64,000 bases of DNA. Source: Sweltsa coloradensis. Its lineage: Eukaryota > Arthropoda > Insecta > Plecoptera > Chloroperlidae. The stretch lies in contig JAMZAV010000167.1 of assembly GCA_024449915.1 (NCBI GenBank), positions 496,001 to 560,000 of the forward strand, in the 5' to 3' direction. The notes under the pieces are model-generated. The model worked only from the letters and a program-made list of their open reading frames with translations, did not search any database and was not told where the DNA came from. A program made the position numbers and the translations under genes. Shown here piece by piece: positions 36,493 to 47,971 of the stretch. How positions within the stretch are numbered: position 1 is the stretch's first letter; the number at the start of each line of letters is the position of its first letter.

Positions 36493-37277
36493 CTAGGAAA
36501 ACGCTTAAGTCCCGCCGCGTTGTTGGATGAGCGTAATTGGTGATTTGAGCTGCCATGTGTAACGCGGATTTTCTGTTGTTCTGCACGAAAATTATTACCT
36601 AGTCGAAGATCTTTCTTAATTAAATTTAATAAAATAAAAAATTAACTTAATTTTTTTAATAAATCGTAATTTTTAAAAAATCGTAAAATTGCAATTTTCA
36701 TAAGAAATAATTATTCGATTGCGCTCAAATTTAACACGAGTATATTTATTCATGAAATTATGGTTCTGTGAAAAAATCATTACAATAGGATAAAGCATGT
36801 AGGTGTTACAAATCAAAGAATTGTTTAAAAAAAGAAAAAAACCCGTAAAATTTCGATTTTCATAGAAATAATTTTTCGATTACGCTCAAATTTCAAACGA
36901 ATATATTAATTCATAAAAATTAATTAAGGTTCTGTGAAAAAAACATTACAATCAGATAAAGCATGTAGATGTTATAAGTTGAAGAAATGTTTAAAAAATC
37001 AAAAAAAATCGTAAAATTGCGATTTTTATAAGAAAAAATTTCCCGATTGCGCTCAAAAAACGTGGCAGTTCTAAGTTCAGACATTTAGAAGGCCTCCATA
37101 AAATTTCATCGCAATCGGAGTATCGGTTTAGCCGGAATCGTGCTGACAAAACACACAAAAATACAGAAAAAAAAGAAAGAAGGAAGGAAAGAAGAAAAAA
37201 AAACATTCGTTTTTTTTTCTCCAGTGTAGTGAAATGGAATCTTCGCTTCGCTCGCTACGTTTGCTACGCTCATCCAA
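36493..37277 (-). mobile_element. Helitron-like non-autonomous element, copy 2 (different interior)
   Basis: Minus-strand start TTGGATGAGCGTAGCAAACG (ends at 37277); minus-strand end GCGTTTTCCTAG (at 36493). The inverted motif CGCTCATCCAACAA and the AACGC/GCGTT stem match the other copies. The interior differs from copies 1 and 3. It has about three tandem blocks of 161-167 bases (GCGCTCAAA at 36721, ACGCTCAAA at 36882, GCGCTCAAA at 37049) and a purine-rich plus-strand tract at 37165-37205. It shares the TGTCTGAACTTAGA..TGC position with the other copies only near the 5' part. The flanking bases are T and T on the element strand. Confidence 0.75.
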
Positions 37278-38096
37278 AAATCTACTTCGGGCTGTAGGCC
37301 AATCAGAGCTCACTGCTCACTTTTCGTAAAGATGCCCACTGTATGGTATACGAAGTTATTTATTTAGGTGGTAGACTAATAATGTAATAAGAATGTCCGA
37401 GGGCTGTTTAATCAAACAAGTGACCTACCGCATAATAAAGTCCCAAGTGTAACCCATGATTTATCACTGTCTGTAATAGGGTGTTCAAATCAAATGCATG
37501 CATATACTTGAATGTAATTGCAAAAAAGCGAGAGCATAACAGATAAGGAATGTTATTGAGTGTATCGGTAAAGCACGGTATGGGCGTCGAGCCCCCATGA
37601 CCAGCACGGTATAGCCGTGACGTAAGCAGCTAGGGCCAAAGGGCAACGGTAAGTACCTCATGATCCACATCACAAAACCGATTGCAACCTCCACTCTTGA
37701 TTAAACTATTCCCGTGATCAGAAAACGTGAAACCCAAATCGAACAAATAAAATTGAACAGTCTATATTCTTTTATTTGTTGAACAAACAACGAGCACAAG
37801 CTTAATTAGTTATCTGCGCTAGATGCTACCCTCAGGTCTTTCAACATGTTATTTTAAGAGGTAGAATCCAGTGAAAAGTTTCACAATTTATCTAAGTTCA
37901 GGTTTGTGTTAATAGCACGTTATCGATAACGATAAAACAGACGAAGTAAAATATTGAGTAAACGTTAAAGAAATATTGAATATGTATGAGAATGAGCGAG
38001 TCTTGAAATGCAAATACGCTCATTCCATCTTACAGAATACTGTAAAGCGCAATCATGAGTACAAGTTAAAAGATCTATCACAATTACTAAAATAGT
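37278..38096. other. Unique sequence, no supported gene
   Basis: GCACGGTAT occurs twice at 37573-37615 around a small GGGC/GCCC stem. With minus-strand GGGGCTCGACGCCC it faintly resembles a T arm, but the rest of a tRNA fold is absent. Nothing else is supported. Confidence 0.35.
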
Positions 38097-38240
38097 CTTT
38101 GGTGGAGGTGCCGGGTTCATCGATATCCCCAGTCAGGCGACGCTGTCCCCCTAGCACTGACCCCTAGTCATATAACGCATTCTGAATCACCATTGTTGAA
38201 ACGCAATGTCAATAAAAAGGCAAGCCAATCGGAGATTACC
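38097..38240 (-). repeat. SINE-like repeat with tRNA 3'-end motif, copy C
   Basis: GGTGGAGGTGCCGGGT at 38101-38116 is followed by TCATCGATATCCCC, the closest of the five copies to a full T arm when read on the minus strand. The body then follows copy A (CACTGACCCCTAGTCAT, CCATTGTTGAAACGCAATGTCAA, GCAAGCCAATCGG) but stops at about 38240, lacking the CA-rich tail. Confidence 0.55.
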
Positions 38241-38275
38241 AATTCACAGCAAAAACAAACTGTTTCAAGGATGTC

Positions 38276-38515
38276 CGTTGTAGGGTTGACATAAGCTTAC
38301 CCGGTGTGACTCTTCAGGTAACTAAGTTATAGAGTTTTAGGTAATTATGAAGGAATGCCCAAAGATTGTTTCGAGCGAACTCAATCCCTTGCATTCGGAT
38401 TAACGACCCCCCCCCCCCCCCCCCAACAAAAAAAGTCAGCCATAATTGCCGGTGACGGGATTCGACCCCGTGACTTCCCTAACCAGAGTTTCACACGCTT
38501 CGCATAAACAACAAA
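38276..38515 (-). repeat. tRNA-derived SINE, minus strand, with poly-C tract
   Basis: The minus-strand head reads CTCTGGTTAGGGAAGTCACG then GGGTCGAATCCCGTC (plus 38453-38475), a good T-arm stem with a B-box-like core. The body contains ACCCGGTGTGAC, AGGTAACTAAGTTATAGAG and GGTAATTATGAAGG, in the same order as the SINE at 36215-36420. A run of 18 C (38407-38424) separates head and body. The segment ACTTCCCTAATCAGAG at about 59480 looks like a stray fragment of the same head. Confidence 0.5.
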
Positions 38516-40703
38516 GTTCACCGTTACTAATCCCAGTAGGATCTTTGTACTCGGTTAAGAAGAAATGAGAGGAAGGACGCGAATGCGCGACTCGTGACCA
38601 AAACACACGGTCTATGTTTTTAAAACGTTAATGGTAAAGAAACTTTGTCGATAGACCTCTCCGGAGTTTTCGTGCGATAAAATATAAATTGCCTCGATCA
38701 GAAAAGAAACGCAATATTTACTAATTCATCGAGGAGAGCTCGGGACAAGCGAAATGGGGAAATAAAGAAACGACGTCAATAAACAATTTAAACGCCGTCA
38801 ATTACACAAACGTATACGCTAGTCGCCTTCTTAGTAAACCGATGGCTGAAAACCACATATTATTCTCTTTGCTAGATTGGCCAATCACAGGTCGTTCCTT
38901 CATCCGTGTTTTCTATGCACTTCAGTCAATCGTAGTGTTCTCGAAATAAAACTATCATTTTAAGTGTTCTGGACTTGGGAGAAAAGGAATCTTTAAAAGC
39001 AGGCAATATTAATGTTGCACTTGAGACAACTATCCAAGTTAGTATTGGGTTAATAAACTACAAAGAATCCCCGTTGCTTTAGCTACCCAATACTATTTAC
39101 ATTGTTATGCCCATATAATCAATATACAATACACAATCAAAAACTCATTACATTTTATTAAGTGACCAATTTGAGAGTCGTCGTTTGTAAACTTACCGTT
39201 ATGTTTTAATATGTCTCATCTTGTTTTTATTTTTTTATTAATGTTTTAGAGGGGTGACGAGGATCGCCAAGTGTGCCCCGATAGTAAACGATGCTTGTGT
39301 GTTGTCACCCTTTGCCACTTGCTGAGATTAATGTTAAAACAAGTTCTGGTGCTATTAAAAAAAGTCTAAAATACCATTTCCTCTTAAACGTGATGCCCCT
39401 GTTTATGTTTGAGTGAAATACAAATTGCCAACCATAACCACAAACCGAATCTGATTGGTTTAAATAAAAACAGGTCTCTTATTCCACACAGGAAATTCTC
39501 ATTTAATAATTGATGTCATAATAACCAAACCTTTTGTTTGCCTTCCATAATATAGACATTCCATTGCGCATCACCGCGAAATTTCATTCTATAATCGCCA
39601 AACGTCCGATGGTTCAGCTTAACCCCCGCTTAACAGGGGGGTGAGGGGTGAAATCCCACAAGCCCAATGCAATTAAGGAATTTTATGGTTTTATAGTGTG
39701 CGTATAAAATAATTTGTATATGTTCGCGTACAAAATTAATTAGGTATCTGGCTAAAATATTCGGTATACCAAGACTGCGCTACAACGAGCAAACGGGGGG
39801 AGGCACATTCGAAATTAATGACAGCTTCATAGTCTTTAATTAATGTAGCATTGCCTATCTCGCAAAAGCTTGTATAAAGATCAAAATGATAGTGGATTTG
39901 GAATGTTCCTTGTTTGGTTATTAGAGATAACTATAAACATGCATGATTAGGTTTCAAAGAATCTGCTGACCAACCACCATAACAAATACATATTTAATTA
40001 AGTGAAATATTGAGGTAATAACTAGATTTTTAATTTTATTCGTATAATCGCTGAATTATTTTGTAATTCAGTTTGCCAAGAGGGACAATTTAAATAAAAT
40101 ATAAAACATACATTGATAATTCAAAATAATCTGCTTCGAAAAGCTGTAGAATCCTTTCTCTAACTCGTTGTCCAACTAAAATTAGAATGGTTACAATTTA
40201 ATTAAAAAAGGTTTATTGTATAATATGTAATATATTGTATCAAAGTGCAACTTCTTTGAAAAATTAACCGCAGTCTACACATTATAGCGGATTACATTTC
40301 GTAATCTATAGGTATGATTTTATCCCCAGGTGTTGATATCTCCCCATAAAATTCTCATTCCGAGGATTTGCGATTTGAGTCACCATGCAGTAAAAGCTTC
40401 CAATTGAAACGGCGGGCACATCATTGTTATACATTATGCATAAAATGTGGTTTCCACTGTAAATTCGATACTCGCTCTTCGCGTCATCAGCAATACTCTC
40501 ACTCGACGCCAATTTGTACAATTACAGGGAGTTAAAAGTATAATTTCACCATTTAATGTGATAGCTATTACCATGCGGTTGAAACCCAGCCTCCATCCGG
40601 GCTAATTTGCGTGAACCAGTAACACATGTTTACATACCCCCGACTTTTTGTCCGATTTCCGACTGTAATTTTGGTCAGCAGAGAGAGAATTAATTAAATG
40701 CTT
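38516..40703. other. Unique sequence, no supported gene
   Basis: No open frame exceeds 71 codons in 38516-40600. A run of G/C-rich sequence at 39620-39655 (CCCCCGCTTAACAGGGGGG) forms a small inverted repeat. Otherwise the stretch is AT-rich and featureless to me. Confidence 0.4.
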
Positions 40704-40730
40704 GGGTTGAATTGGGGGAGGGGTGGGGGG
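40704..40730 (+). other. Potential G-quadruplex motif
   Basis: GGG, GGGGG, GGGG and GGGGGG runs are separated by TTGAATT, A and T. It lies immediately upstream of a tRNA-related SINE head. Confidence 0.5.
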
Positions 40731-40930
40731 ACTAAAATAGACGGCTGCTGATGGTCCCAGGTTCAATTCCCGGCGCTGACAGGTGCGATTACTTATAGTG
40801 TGTGTAATCCTGGAGATTGCTCCCGAATATAGAGTATTCATTATTGTAAGAGGTGTATCTAGTAAGCCTGGTGACTAACAGGCGAGATATCAGTCTGCTG
40901 GGATATGTGTGTACGTTTGGTCAACCAATT
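40731..40930 (+). repeat. tRNA-related SINE, plus strand
   Basis: GGTCCCAGGTTCAATTCCCGG (about 40754-40774) gives a T-arm stem (CCAGG/CCCGG) with the B-box form GGTTCAATTCC. The body follows with TTACTTATAGTGTGTGTAAT and GTGACTAACAGGCG. A clear A box is not present. On the minus strand the head translates as the ELNLGPSA-type peptide often seen when such SINEs are read through (open frame 40602-40841), so that frame is not a gene. Confidence 0.5.
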
Positions 40931-41124
40931 GAGATGGCTCAATGTTAGAGTGGGTAGGTCGCCAGACACCTACAGGTCTTAATGGAGACTAAAAATACGA
41001 ATGTTGGAATTAATTAACTGTGTCAAACGTTTATACAATACACCCCTGTAGGCCAAACTAAAAGATCCATCGCACATTTTTATTAGTTGATATGCTAAAT
41101 CTCAAATTATTTTCACTTTACATC

Positions 41125-41335
41125 AAAAACGCAATATTTATGGAAAACCTTTGGTCACCCCTGGAGGAAAAAGTTGTTAAGATTAACTTCATATCTTTTT
41201 GCCAGATTATAGGGCACATATTTCTCAGTATTTAAACCGAAAACAAAAATATAATATCTATTTCACAACATCGCCACATTAATATTTCCGAAAAAAAACT
41301 TTGGTTTCCCCATGGAGGACAAACTTGAAGGGATC
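41125..41335 (+). repeat. Diverged tandem pair, about 150-bp spacing
   Basis: AATATTTATGGAAAACCTTTGG...CCCTGGAGGAAAAAGTTG (about 41131-41174) and AATATTTCCG...ACTTTGGTTTCCCCATGGAGGACAAACTTG (about 41280-41326) are recognisably the same block. The remaining sequence between them is too diverged to align by eye. Confidence 0.45.
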
Positions 41336-41642
41336 CGAAAAAGAACCATCGCCCACGTGAAAGATTACAATTTTTTTTACAAAGTATGCCGAAGGAAAAA
41401 TTAGTATCACATTTTGCACTAATTGCAATTTTTTGTAAAAGGGGCCGGGGCACCTACAGTTGAAGGGCAGCAGAGGGGATACAAAAACATAATTTTTCGA
41501 GCATTCATTCGATTTGTTCTTCAAGAAGGATGGGTTTGATTTGTTTGAAATGTAAGTATATCGATTGACATGGAGGATGCCGGATGATCATTTAGAGGTA
41601 AATAATAATTTCAGCTTTAATACTAAAGATATGCTGACATTA

Positions 41643-42440
41643 TTGGATGAGCGTAGCGAGCGTAGCGAGCGGAAGCGAAGACTTCAATTTCACTGACCCC
41701 CCAAAAAATTTAGCTCGGGTGTTTTTGTTTTTTTTTGTTTTTTGTTTTTTTTGTTTTTCCGTCTGTTTGTTCGCTCGATTCCGGGCAAACGGCATATGCG
41801 ATCTTGATGAAAATTTGACCGGACCTTCGTTTTCTCTGAACTTAGAGGTGTATTGTTTTTGGGTACAATCGAAGAAATATTTCTCATGAATATCGTACTT
41901 TTACGATTTTTTTCGATTTTTAGTGCGATATTTTCGTGACATTTGGGCCGATTCTGACCAAACGGGTGGGGCTAGAACGTTCATATTTCACATGGACATT
42001 AAGATTATGGTGATGTAGTACCTTTTGAAAGAAAAAGTTGAAAAAGTTATCTAGGATCCATAGAAATAAAGGTTTTAATATTAGTTTTTCAATTTTTAGT
42101 ACGATATTTTCGTCACATTTGGGCCGATTCTGACCAAACGGGTAGGGCTACAACGTTCAGATTTCACATGGACATTAAGGTTATGGTGATGTAGTACCTT
42201 TTGAAAGAAAAAGTTGAAAAAATTAGTCAGAATCTACAGAAATAAAGGTTTTAATATGAGTTTTTTGAAGTTTATAATACCAATTAACAAATAACAATAG
42301 AAACTTGACAACAATCACCTCCACAATGCATTCAAAAGCACTTGCAAAGGAAAAGTGCAAACAAACGCACAAAACGCAAAAAAAACTTACAAAAAAAAAC
42401 GCTCATCCATCAACGCGGCGGGACTTTAGCGTTTTCCTAG
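41643..42440 (+). mobile_element. Helitron-like non-autonomous element, copy 3 (intact)
   Basis: It starts TTGGATGAGCGTAGCGAGCG (with an extra GTAGCGAGC repeat compared with copy 1) and ends GCGTTTTCCTAG. The inverted motif CGCTCATCCATCAA and the AACGC/GCGTT stem lie just before the end. The junctions are A on the left and T on the right, as in copy 1. The interior closely follows copy 1, with a T/G-rich tract (about 41718-41760) and two blocks with a 176-bp period (GATATTTTCG at 41927 and 42103). The short open frames 41647-41889 (plus) and 41690-41887 (minus) are frame readings of the repeat, as shown by the matching frames in copy 1. Confidence 0.8.
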
Positions 42441-44119
42441 TTTTAAGTAAGTTTATAGTTCACAATTTAAATTCCTAGAGAAATATGAGATAAAGGATTT
42501 GTAAGTTTGTACTTGCTGAAATCCAAGCAAATCTGCTTGTAGCGTGTTATTTAAACCTTCGCAAAGTTTTAGTGTCTGTATGATGACTTTTCTAATTTGA
42601 ACACGCTTCGCACAACTTCCGCACACCACTGTTGTGTACGCAGTAGAAGGCAAAACGTGAGCGCTTTGTCGGGCATTGTGTAGGTGTAGTGTAAACTGAG
42701 TGGCTAATTAAAACTGACCGACACGTGAATTAAGAGCGGGGTTGAAAGAATTACTCAGAGCAACGTCCTACTTGGGAACACCGTGACGTCACGACCCCTC
42801 AAGGTTCGTTCGGTTGTCTTGGACTTGGAGTCACAAACCAACTTGGGGAGGATGGTATCGGTGCACGCTAATTACTTATTAATTATTTAAAATATCACTA
42901 ATTATAAAAAGTATACCTAATTTTGAACACAGTTTGTTTCTTGCGAGCGAAAAGAAATCATAATGTTTCATTCACCTATTACATAAATATAATATATTAT
43001 TTCCTATTATATCACTAATCTACTCCAATCATCACGACTATATTAGTATTATGTATTTCATAAATAATTTAAAAACATAATAATAATAAAATAACCAATT
43101 CAATTACTTTAGCACTATGATAAAGTCAAATTATCATTATAACAAGTAATTTGTACTTGATACTACAGGGCCAACACAGTTCACTGTAAGCCTATATGTC
43201 ACCCGATATGTTTATGTGTAATTAATGCCCAATTAACTAAACTAAACAATAGTATAGGTAAACAAACATTCAAATTAATTCCCTAATTAACAATGCTAGA
43301 GTAAACATTTATGTATCAAGCTTTAAATTAAAATTTGTGAGCGGTACACCTGTTACGGTTTATAAAAGATGCGAGCGCCGAACAAAGGTCTTCCTTATTC
43401 TTCATTATCTTTTAATTCGGGACTAAAATAAAACCTTGATGCAATCGTACGGGGTCGTCTGATGAACGCCCCGGCCAAACAAACTTTTCACGTTCACTAA
43501 TGAGAACTATAAATTGAAAATTTTCCACTTTGGTGATATCGCCGTGTGTCTTGACTAGACCGTTGTGCAAGTTATGCACAGGTAAACGAGGATATGTTAG
43601 GTCACGCCACGTCGCCAACTTTACGACGACAAACTATTCGCGTTCATTTTGCCAACTTTGCGGCTATAAACCATCAAGTTTTTATTTCAAGTCTCAATTT
43701 AAAAATTATAAAAGAAAGAATAGAAAATGATTTAAAATCCAATGTAGTAAAGGGGAAATGAAAATTGCAATGTGCGTGGTTTTGACATGTTTTGAAGTTA
43801 TAAAATATGTGAAGCAAATAACGAACTGGATGGTTGGTTGGGTACAATGGTTTGCAAATCAGTGATTATGAGCCTTTGTGTATGACACCGAACACTCTTA
43901 AATGGAGAAGCTTGTTTAATATTAACGCAAGCAAACTCTTTCATTTCGAGATGAATCAGATTGTGTTACGTTCTGAATATTCGCATCACCACACCAGTGC
44001 GTAATGAGGCTTTCAATGAATATTTCATTACATTCCTTTCATTAAAAGTTGTATTTATCCTAATCTGTCTCGTCGTAGTTCATATTGGGTTTGTTTGCTG
44101 TCTGCTACGTAGAAGAGAG
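42441..44119. other. Unique AT-rich sequence, no supported gene
   Basis: 42860-43340 is very AT-rich. No open frame exceeds 84 codons apart from frames running into the tandem array at 44120. No repeat recognised. Confidence 0.4.
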
Positions 44120-44985
44120 AAAACTCATTCACAAGCCTGCCAGTCTTCTCCTATTAGTATCATTTCAAAAGCTTATTCACTATCATCCCAATACCGTCAG
44201 TTCACTAGTAGATGATTACCTTTGCCAGTCTTCTCCTATTAGTATCATTTCAAATGCTTATTCACTACCATCCCAATACCGTCAGTTTACTGTAAGATGT
44301 ACCTTTGCAGTCTCCATTAATCATTTCAAAAGCTATTCATACATCAATACCGTCACATAGTGATGTTACTTTGCCAGTTTTCAAGTTCATAAAAAGCTAT
44401 TCATACATCAATACGCATCACTGAGATGTTTGCAGTTCTATTGTACATAATGTTTTACAAATCTCAGTCACTGTATGAACCTTTGAGTCCCCTATTAATC
44501 TTAAGAAAGCTTTTACTACCTATCCGCAAACCGTTCAGTTTCTGTAGATGAATTCAGTCTTTCTATTAGTTCTAAATTATTCCTATCATCCCAACCGTCA
44601 TTTGCCTGTAATGACTTTCCCTTGCAGTATTCTTACATTACTATCATTAAAAAGCTTATTTACATCCAATCTGTCAGTTCACTAGTAATGATTATTGCCG
44701 TTTTTTGTTCTTTCATGCTCACTAACGAGCCAATACCTCATTCACAAGAGCCTGCCAGTCTTCTCCTATTAGTATCATTTCAAAAGCTTATTCACTACCA
44801 TCCCAATACCGTCAGTTCACTAGTAGATGATTACCTTTGCCAGTCTTCTCCTATTAGTATCATTTCAAAAGCTTATTCACTACCATCCCAATACCGTCAG
44901 TTTACTAGTAGATGATTACCTTTGCCAGTCTTCTCCTATTAGTATCATTTCAAAAGCTTATTCACCGTATTCACCCCAATACCGT
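44120..44985 (+). repeat. 85-bp tandem array with a degraded centre
   Basis: Units begin GCCAGTCTTCTCCTATTAGT at 44139, 44224, 44754, 44839 and 44924, giving exact 85-base spacings within each block. Units contain CATTTCAAAAGCTTATTCAC, CATCCCAATACCGTCAGTT and CTAGTAGATGATTACCTTT. Between about 44300 and 44740 the same words recur in order but with many one- to three-base deletions and substitutions. The leader CTCATTCACAAG occurs before both well-preserved blocks (about 44124 and 44732). The open frames at 43961-45114 read this array; they are long because 85-bp units shift frame without early stops. Confidence 0.85.
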
Positions 44986-47967
44986 ATAATAATCTTCGAT
45001 GTACCGACCCAAATGACGCGCTTTCGTGAATGTAATACTATGTTTTGTCACTTCACAAGTGCAACTGTTTTTATTTTCGCTCGTATAACATTGTATTTAT
45101 TTAAAATGGTTTAGGAAACGTGATTAGCTCGCTAGAAACACAACTAAAGCAATTATTATAGCAACAAACAACGAAGAGATAAAATGTAATTTTCCCCTGA
45201 TGATGAAAATTCAGTGAAAATCCATTTGAGAATACAACGTTCTAATTATAAGCTCAGTGTATTTTATACCAATCCAGGAAAACATTGCAGTTAAGTTATA
45301 TTTACTTTATAGTATTATACAATAAGAGATGTGTTCATAAGGCAATAACTACAAACTGAACATAATATACATAAAACATAATGTGTGAGAGGTGTTCTGC
45401 CATCTAACAGCCCCTTGTGCTCACCAGGTGACAAAATGGCCATGCTATACTGGCACCCAAGTTTGAAACAACAACCTTACCAAGAAAACAATATTGCCTT
45501 GACTGTTGTTGATTTCGTTTGGAAGCAAACTTTAAAGAAGAAATATCTCATGTTGTTTTTCTTGTGCGCATTGCAAAGGAGTATCAATAAAAGCTAACAG
45601 GTTTCACATTTCGAAGCAGATTTTCCCACGCCATTTCAAAACATTCCGATACTTAGTAATGATACATCACCAAATATCCGACTCTCTTTTCCTGCCCGCA
45701 AGTGTAGAACTCAACTCAACTCAAGTAAAACTCCCCAACTTGTCGAGAGATATCTAAATTCCCGTGCCAAAAACTAACTTTGCAAAGGAGTAACATTTGA
45801 ATACAAATCGGCCAAGTTGATGTAAAGTTATCGCCCGACTTCGAACGGACACGGTAATCTGGTAAGCTATCAAACCAGCCAGGATTTGGATTTCAAGTTA
45901 CAAAACTAATAATTTAAAACATAATTTGACCTCGTGAGACAGGGACGAGGCGAAAGCCATGTTCTCGGGCGAGGCGTGTTGGTTGCTTTAGGTTTATATC
46001 TGGAAGTTTTCCCCGCAGAGCTATCAGCTACTTGCATCAGTATTCCACAAACACTTACCCGCAGGGAGTTGACGTACATTTTACTGAGCATTTAATAAAC
46101 ATTCCCCTCAAGAGTGATGAATAAATAAAACCATGCACACACACCGACAGGGGGTGGGTACAACTACACGCACGCACGCGCGCTAACCCGCGCCCGCAGA
46201 GGAGAAGTCAGACTCAGTCCCATCCACCAAGGTAAACAGATAGATACGTTTCAATTAGAACGTATTCGATCACGGTGATGCATCATCAATTACTGAAATG
46301 TTATCAATCACCTTCTCGGAGCTCCGAGGATCTTGATGGATGGACCCGAGGAGAGATGCTGTTTACCACAAGCGAATTAGAACGCGCTCCAGTGATATCA
46401 GAATAATTGTTGGCGATGTCACGTGAGTTCGGTTGTATAAAAACGAAGTTCGTGTTGAAACATAACTTCCAAAATTGGTGATTGACGTTGACTTTTAACC
46501 ATTACTTAGTTTAGTACTTTTAAAAAGGTTGAAGATGTATATAGACAGTGTATCAAGTAGCCTTAATCCAATAGGAAATGGTGATCCGAATAAAATTATA
46601 TGTTTTGGAACAAATTTGATTTTTTAAACTCATATCTTGGGGAAAGATGAAGCACCCAGGAGGAATATCTGCAAGCTGAATATTTAACTGACCCTAAAGC
46701 TTTTCTCCAACGATTGCGGCGCAAGAGTGCATTATTCAATCCAGAGACACGACGAATGCCCGTATTTCGGCGTGTACATGTATCACGACTTACAAAAAAA
46801 GAATATTGCAAATATTTGATTCGTTGGTCTTTTTTCCAAGTCTCCAAGCTCCACGACTGGCAATGATAAATGTACATCCATAAATCTAGCCCATCAACAT
46901 TCGGGAGGTATTGGATTTTGCTGTCGTCCTGGTACTCTACACTACAGCAACTTTAAGTAATAATATTTAAAGTCTGGGTAGAAACCTCATTGGCTTTGAC
47001 ATGATATTTCCCCGGTGGCGAGACCCTTCCTCCTCGTGCAAGCTCGCCAATCAATGCTCTTCCGACACTACACCCGTCTCATTTCAACTGCGAGCTCCCT
47101 GCCTTGCGCTGCACTCGCACGGGTCGCGTCCAACAAACTACAAGACAAATTGGGAGAACTCTCTTAATTATGCTTAAGAGCCCGTTCTTTTCTCTTCACG
47201 AGGGGTAAAAAATATAGAGGGTAATAAATAATTTCTGTCGTGTTACAATCTCGAGTCTTAATCCACTGCCTGCGCGTCAGTCTACACTTTTTAATAAACC
47301 TAGGAAAAAGGGAAACGTTGAATTATAACAAGACTTTAATCCTCGAATATAAGCGGACGATTCGCATACAAAGTACAGGCTAAATGTCTTAATTTCACTT
47401 GTTTCACTATAAAAAAACTACACGTTTGTTTTTCCTCTAGGTCTAATACATGTGTGTGCTAAATAACTGCGCGCAAAAAGCGTCGATAGCAATCAACGCA
47501 TTTCAAACGGTATTGTCTTCAGCGAACGGCTATAATATAAATCGAAGCATAGAAAACCCCACAGAAAAGCTATGTGATTGTGTTTAATTCAGTAAGAATT
47601 GGTTTATTAACTTGTTTTGTGTTCATTACATTTAAGTTAGTTTGAAACTATTTCAAAGAGACTAGTTCTCCATACTATTATTTCTAAGGCGACTCACTAT
47701 ATTATATTGAAATTGTATACGACCCCATTTCAAAGCTTTCTCGAATATATCATCAAAGTGATACTAATAAAGGAACACGTAGAGACTCGAGTGCATTAGC
47801 AGTTTGCTCTCATGTCGAAGAAAACAACGGTCCATCTACAACAATAAAGTATAGTACGTATTCCTTTTATTCTCCATCGACGCTAATTGCATTAACATAT
47901 ATAAATACAGCTCTCTTACAGAACTACCGCACAACAATTTGATATAAATTTAAATCGATAAAACCTA
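44986..47967. other. Unique sequence, no supported gene
   Basis: Short open frames only (95 codons or fewer). A CACGCACGCACGCGCGC microsatellite lies at about 46168-46185. 46940-47130 is GC-richer with CpGs, and 46260-46440 is also balanced in composition. These could be regulatory, but there is no positive evidence. Confidence 0.4.
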
Positions 47968-47971
47968 TTAA

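Noticed and set aside
37560..37630. tRNA-like fold on the minus strand
   Set aside because: Only a T-arm-like GGGC/GCCC stem and a duplicated GCACGGTAT are present. No A box or anticodon arm.
44120..44985. CRISPR array
   Set aside because: Units are full 85-bp tandem repeats without unique spacers, and the surroundings are eukaryotic with no cas-like genes.
43961..45114. Repetitive plus-strand frames (84-97 codons)
   Set aside because: They are frame readings of the 85-bp tandem array. The repeated peptides follow the DNA unit and shift with its period.
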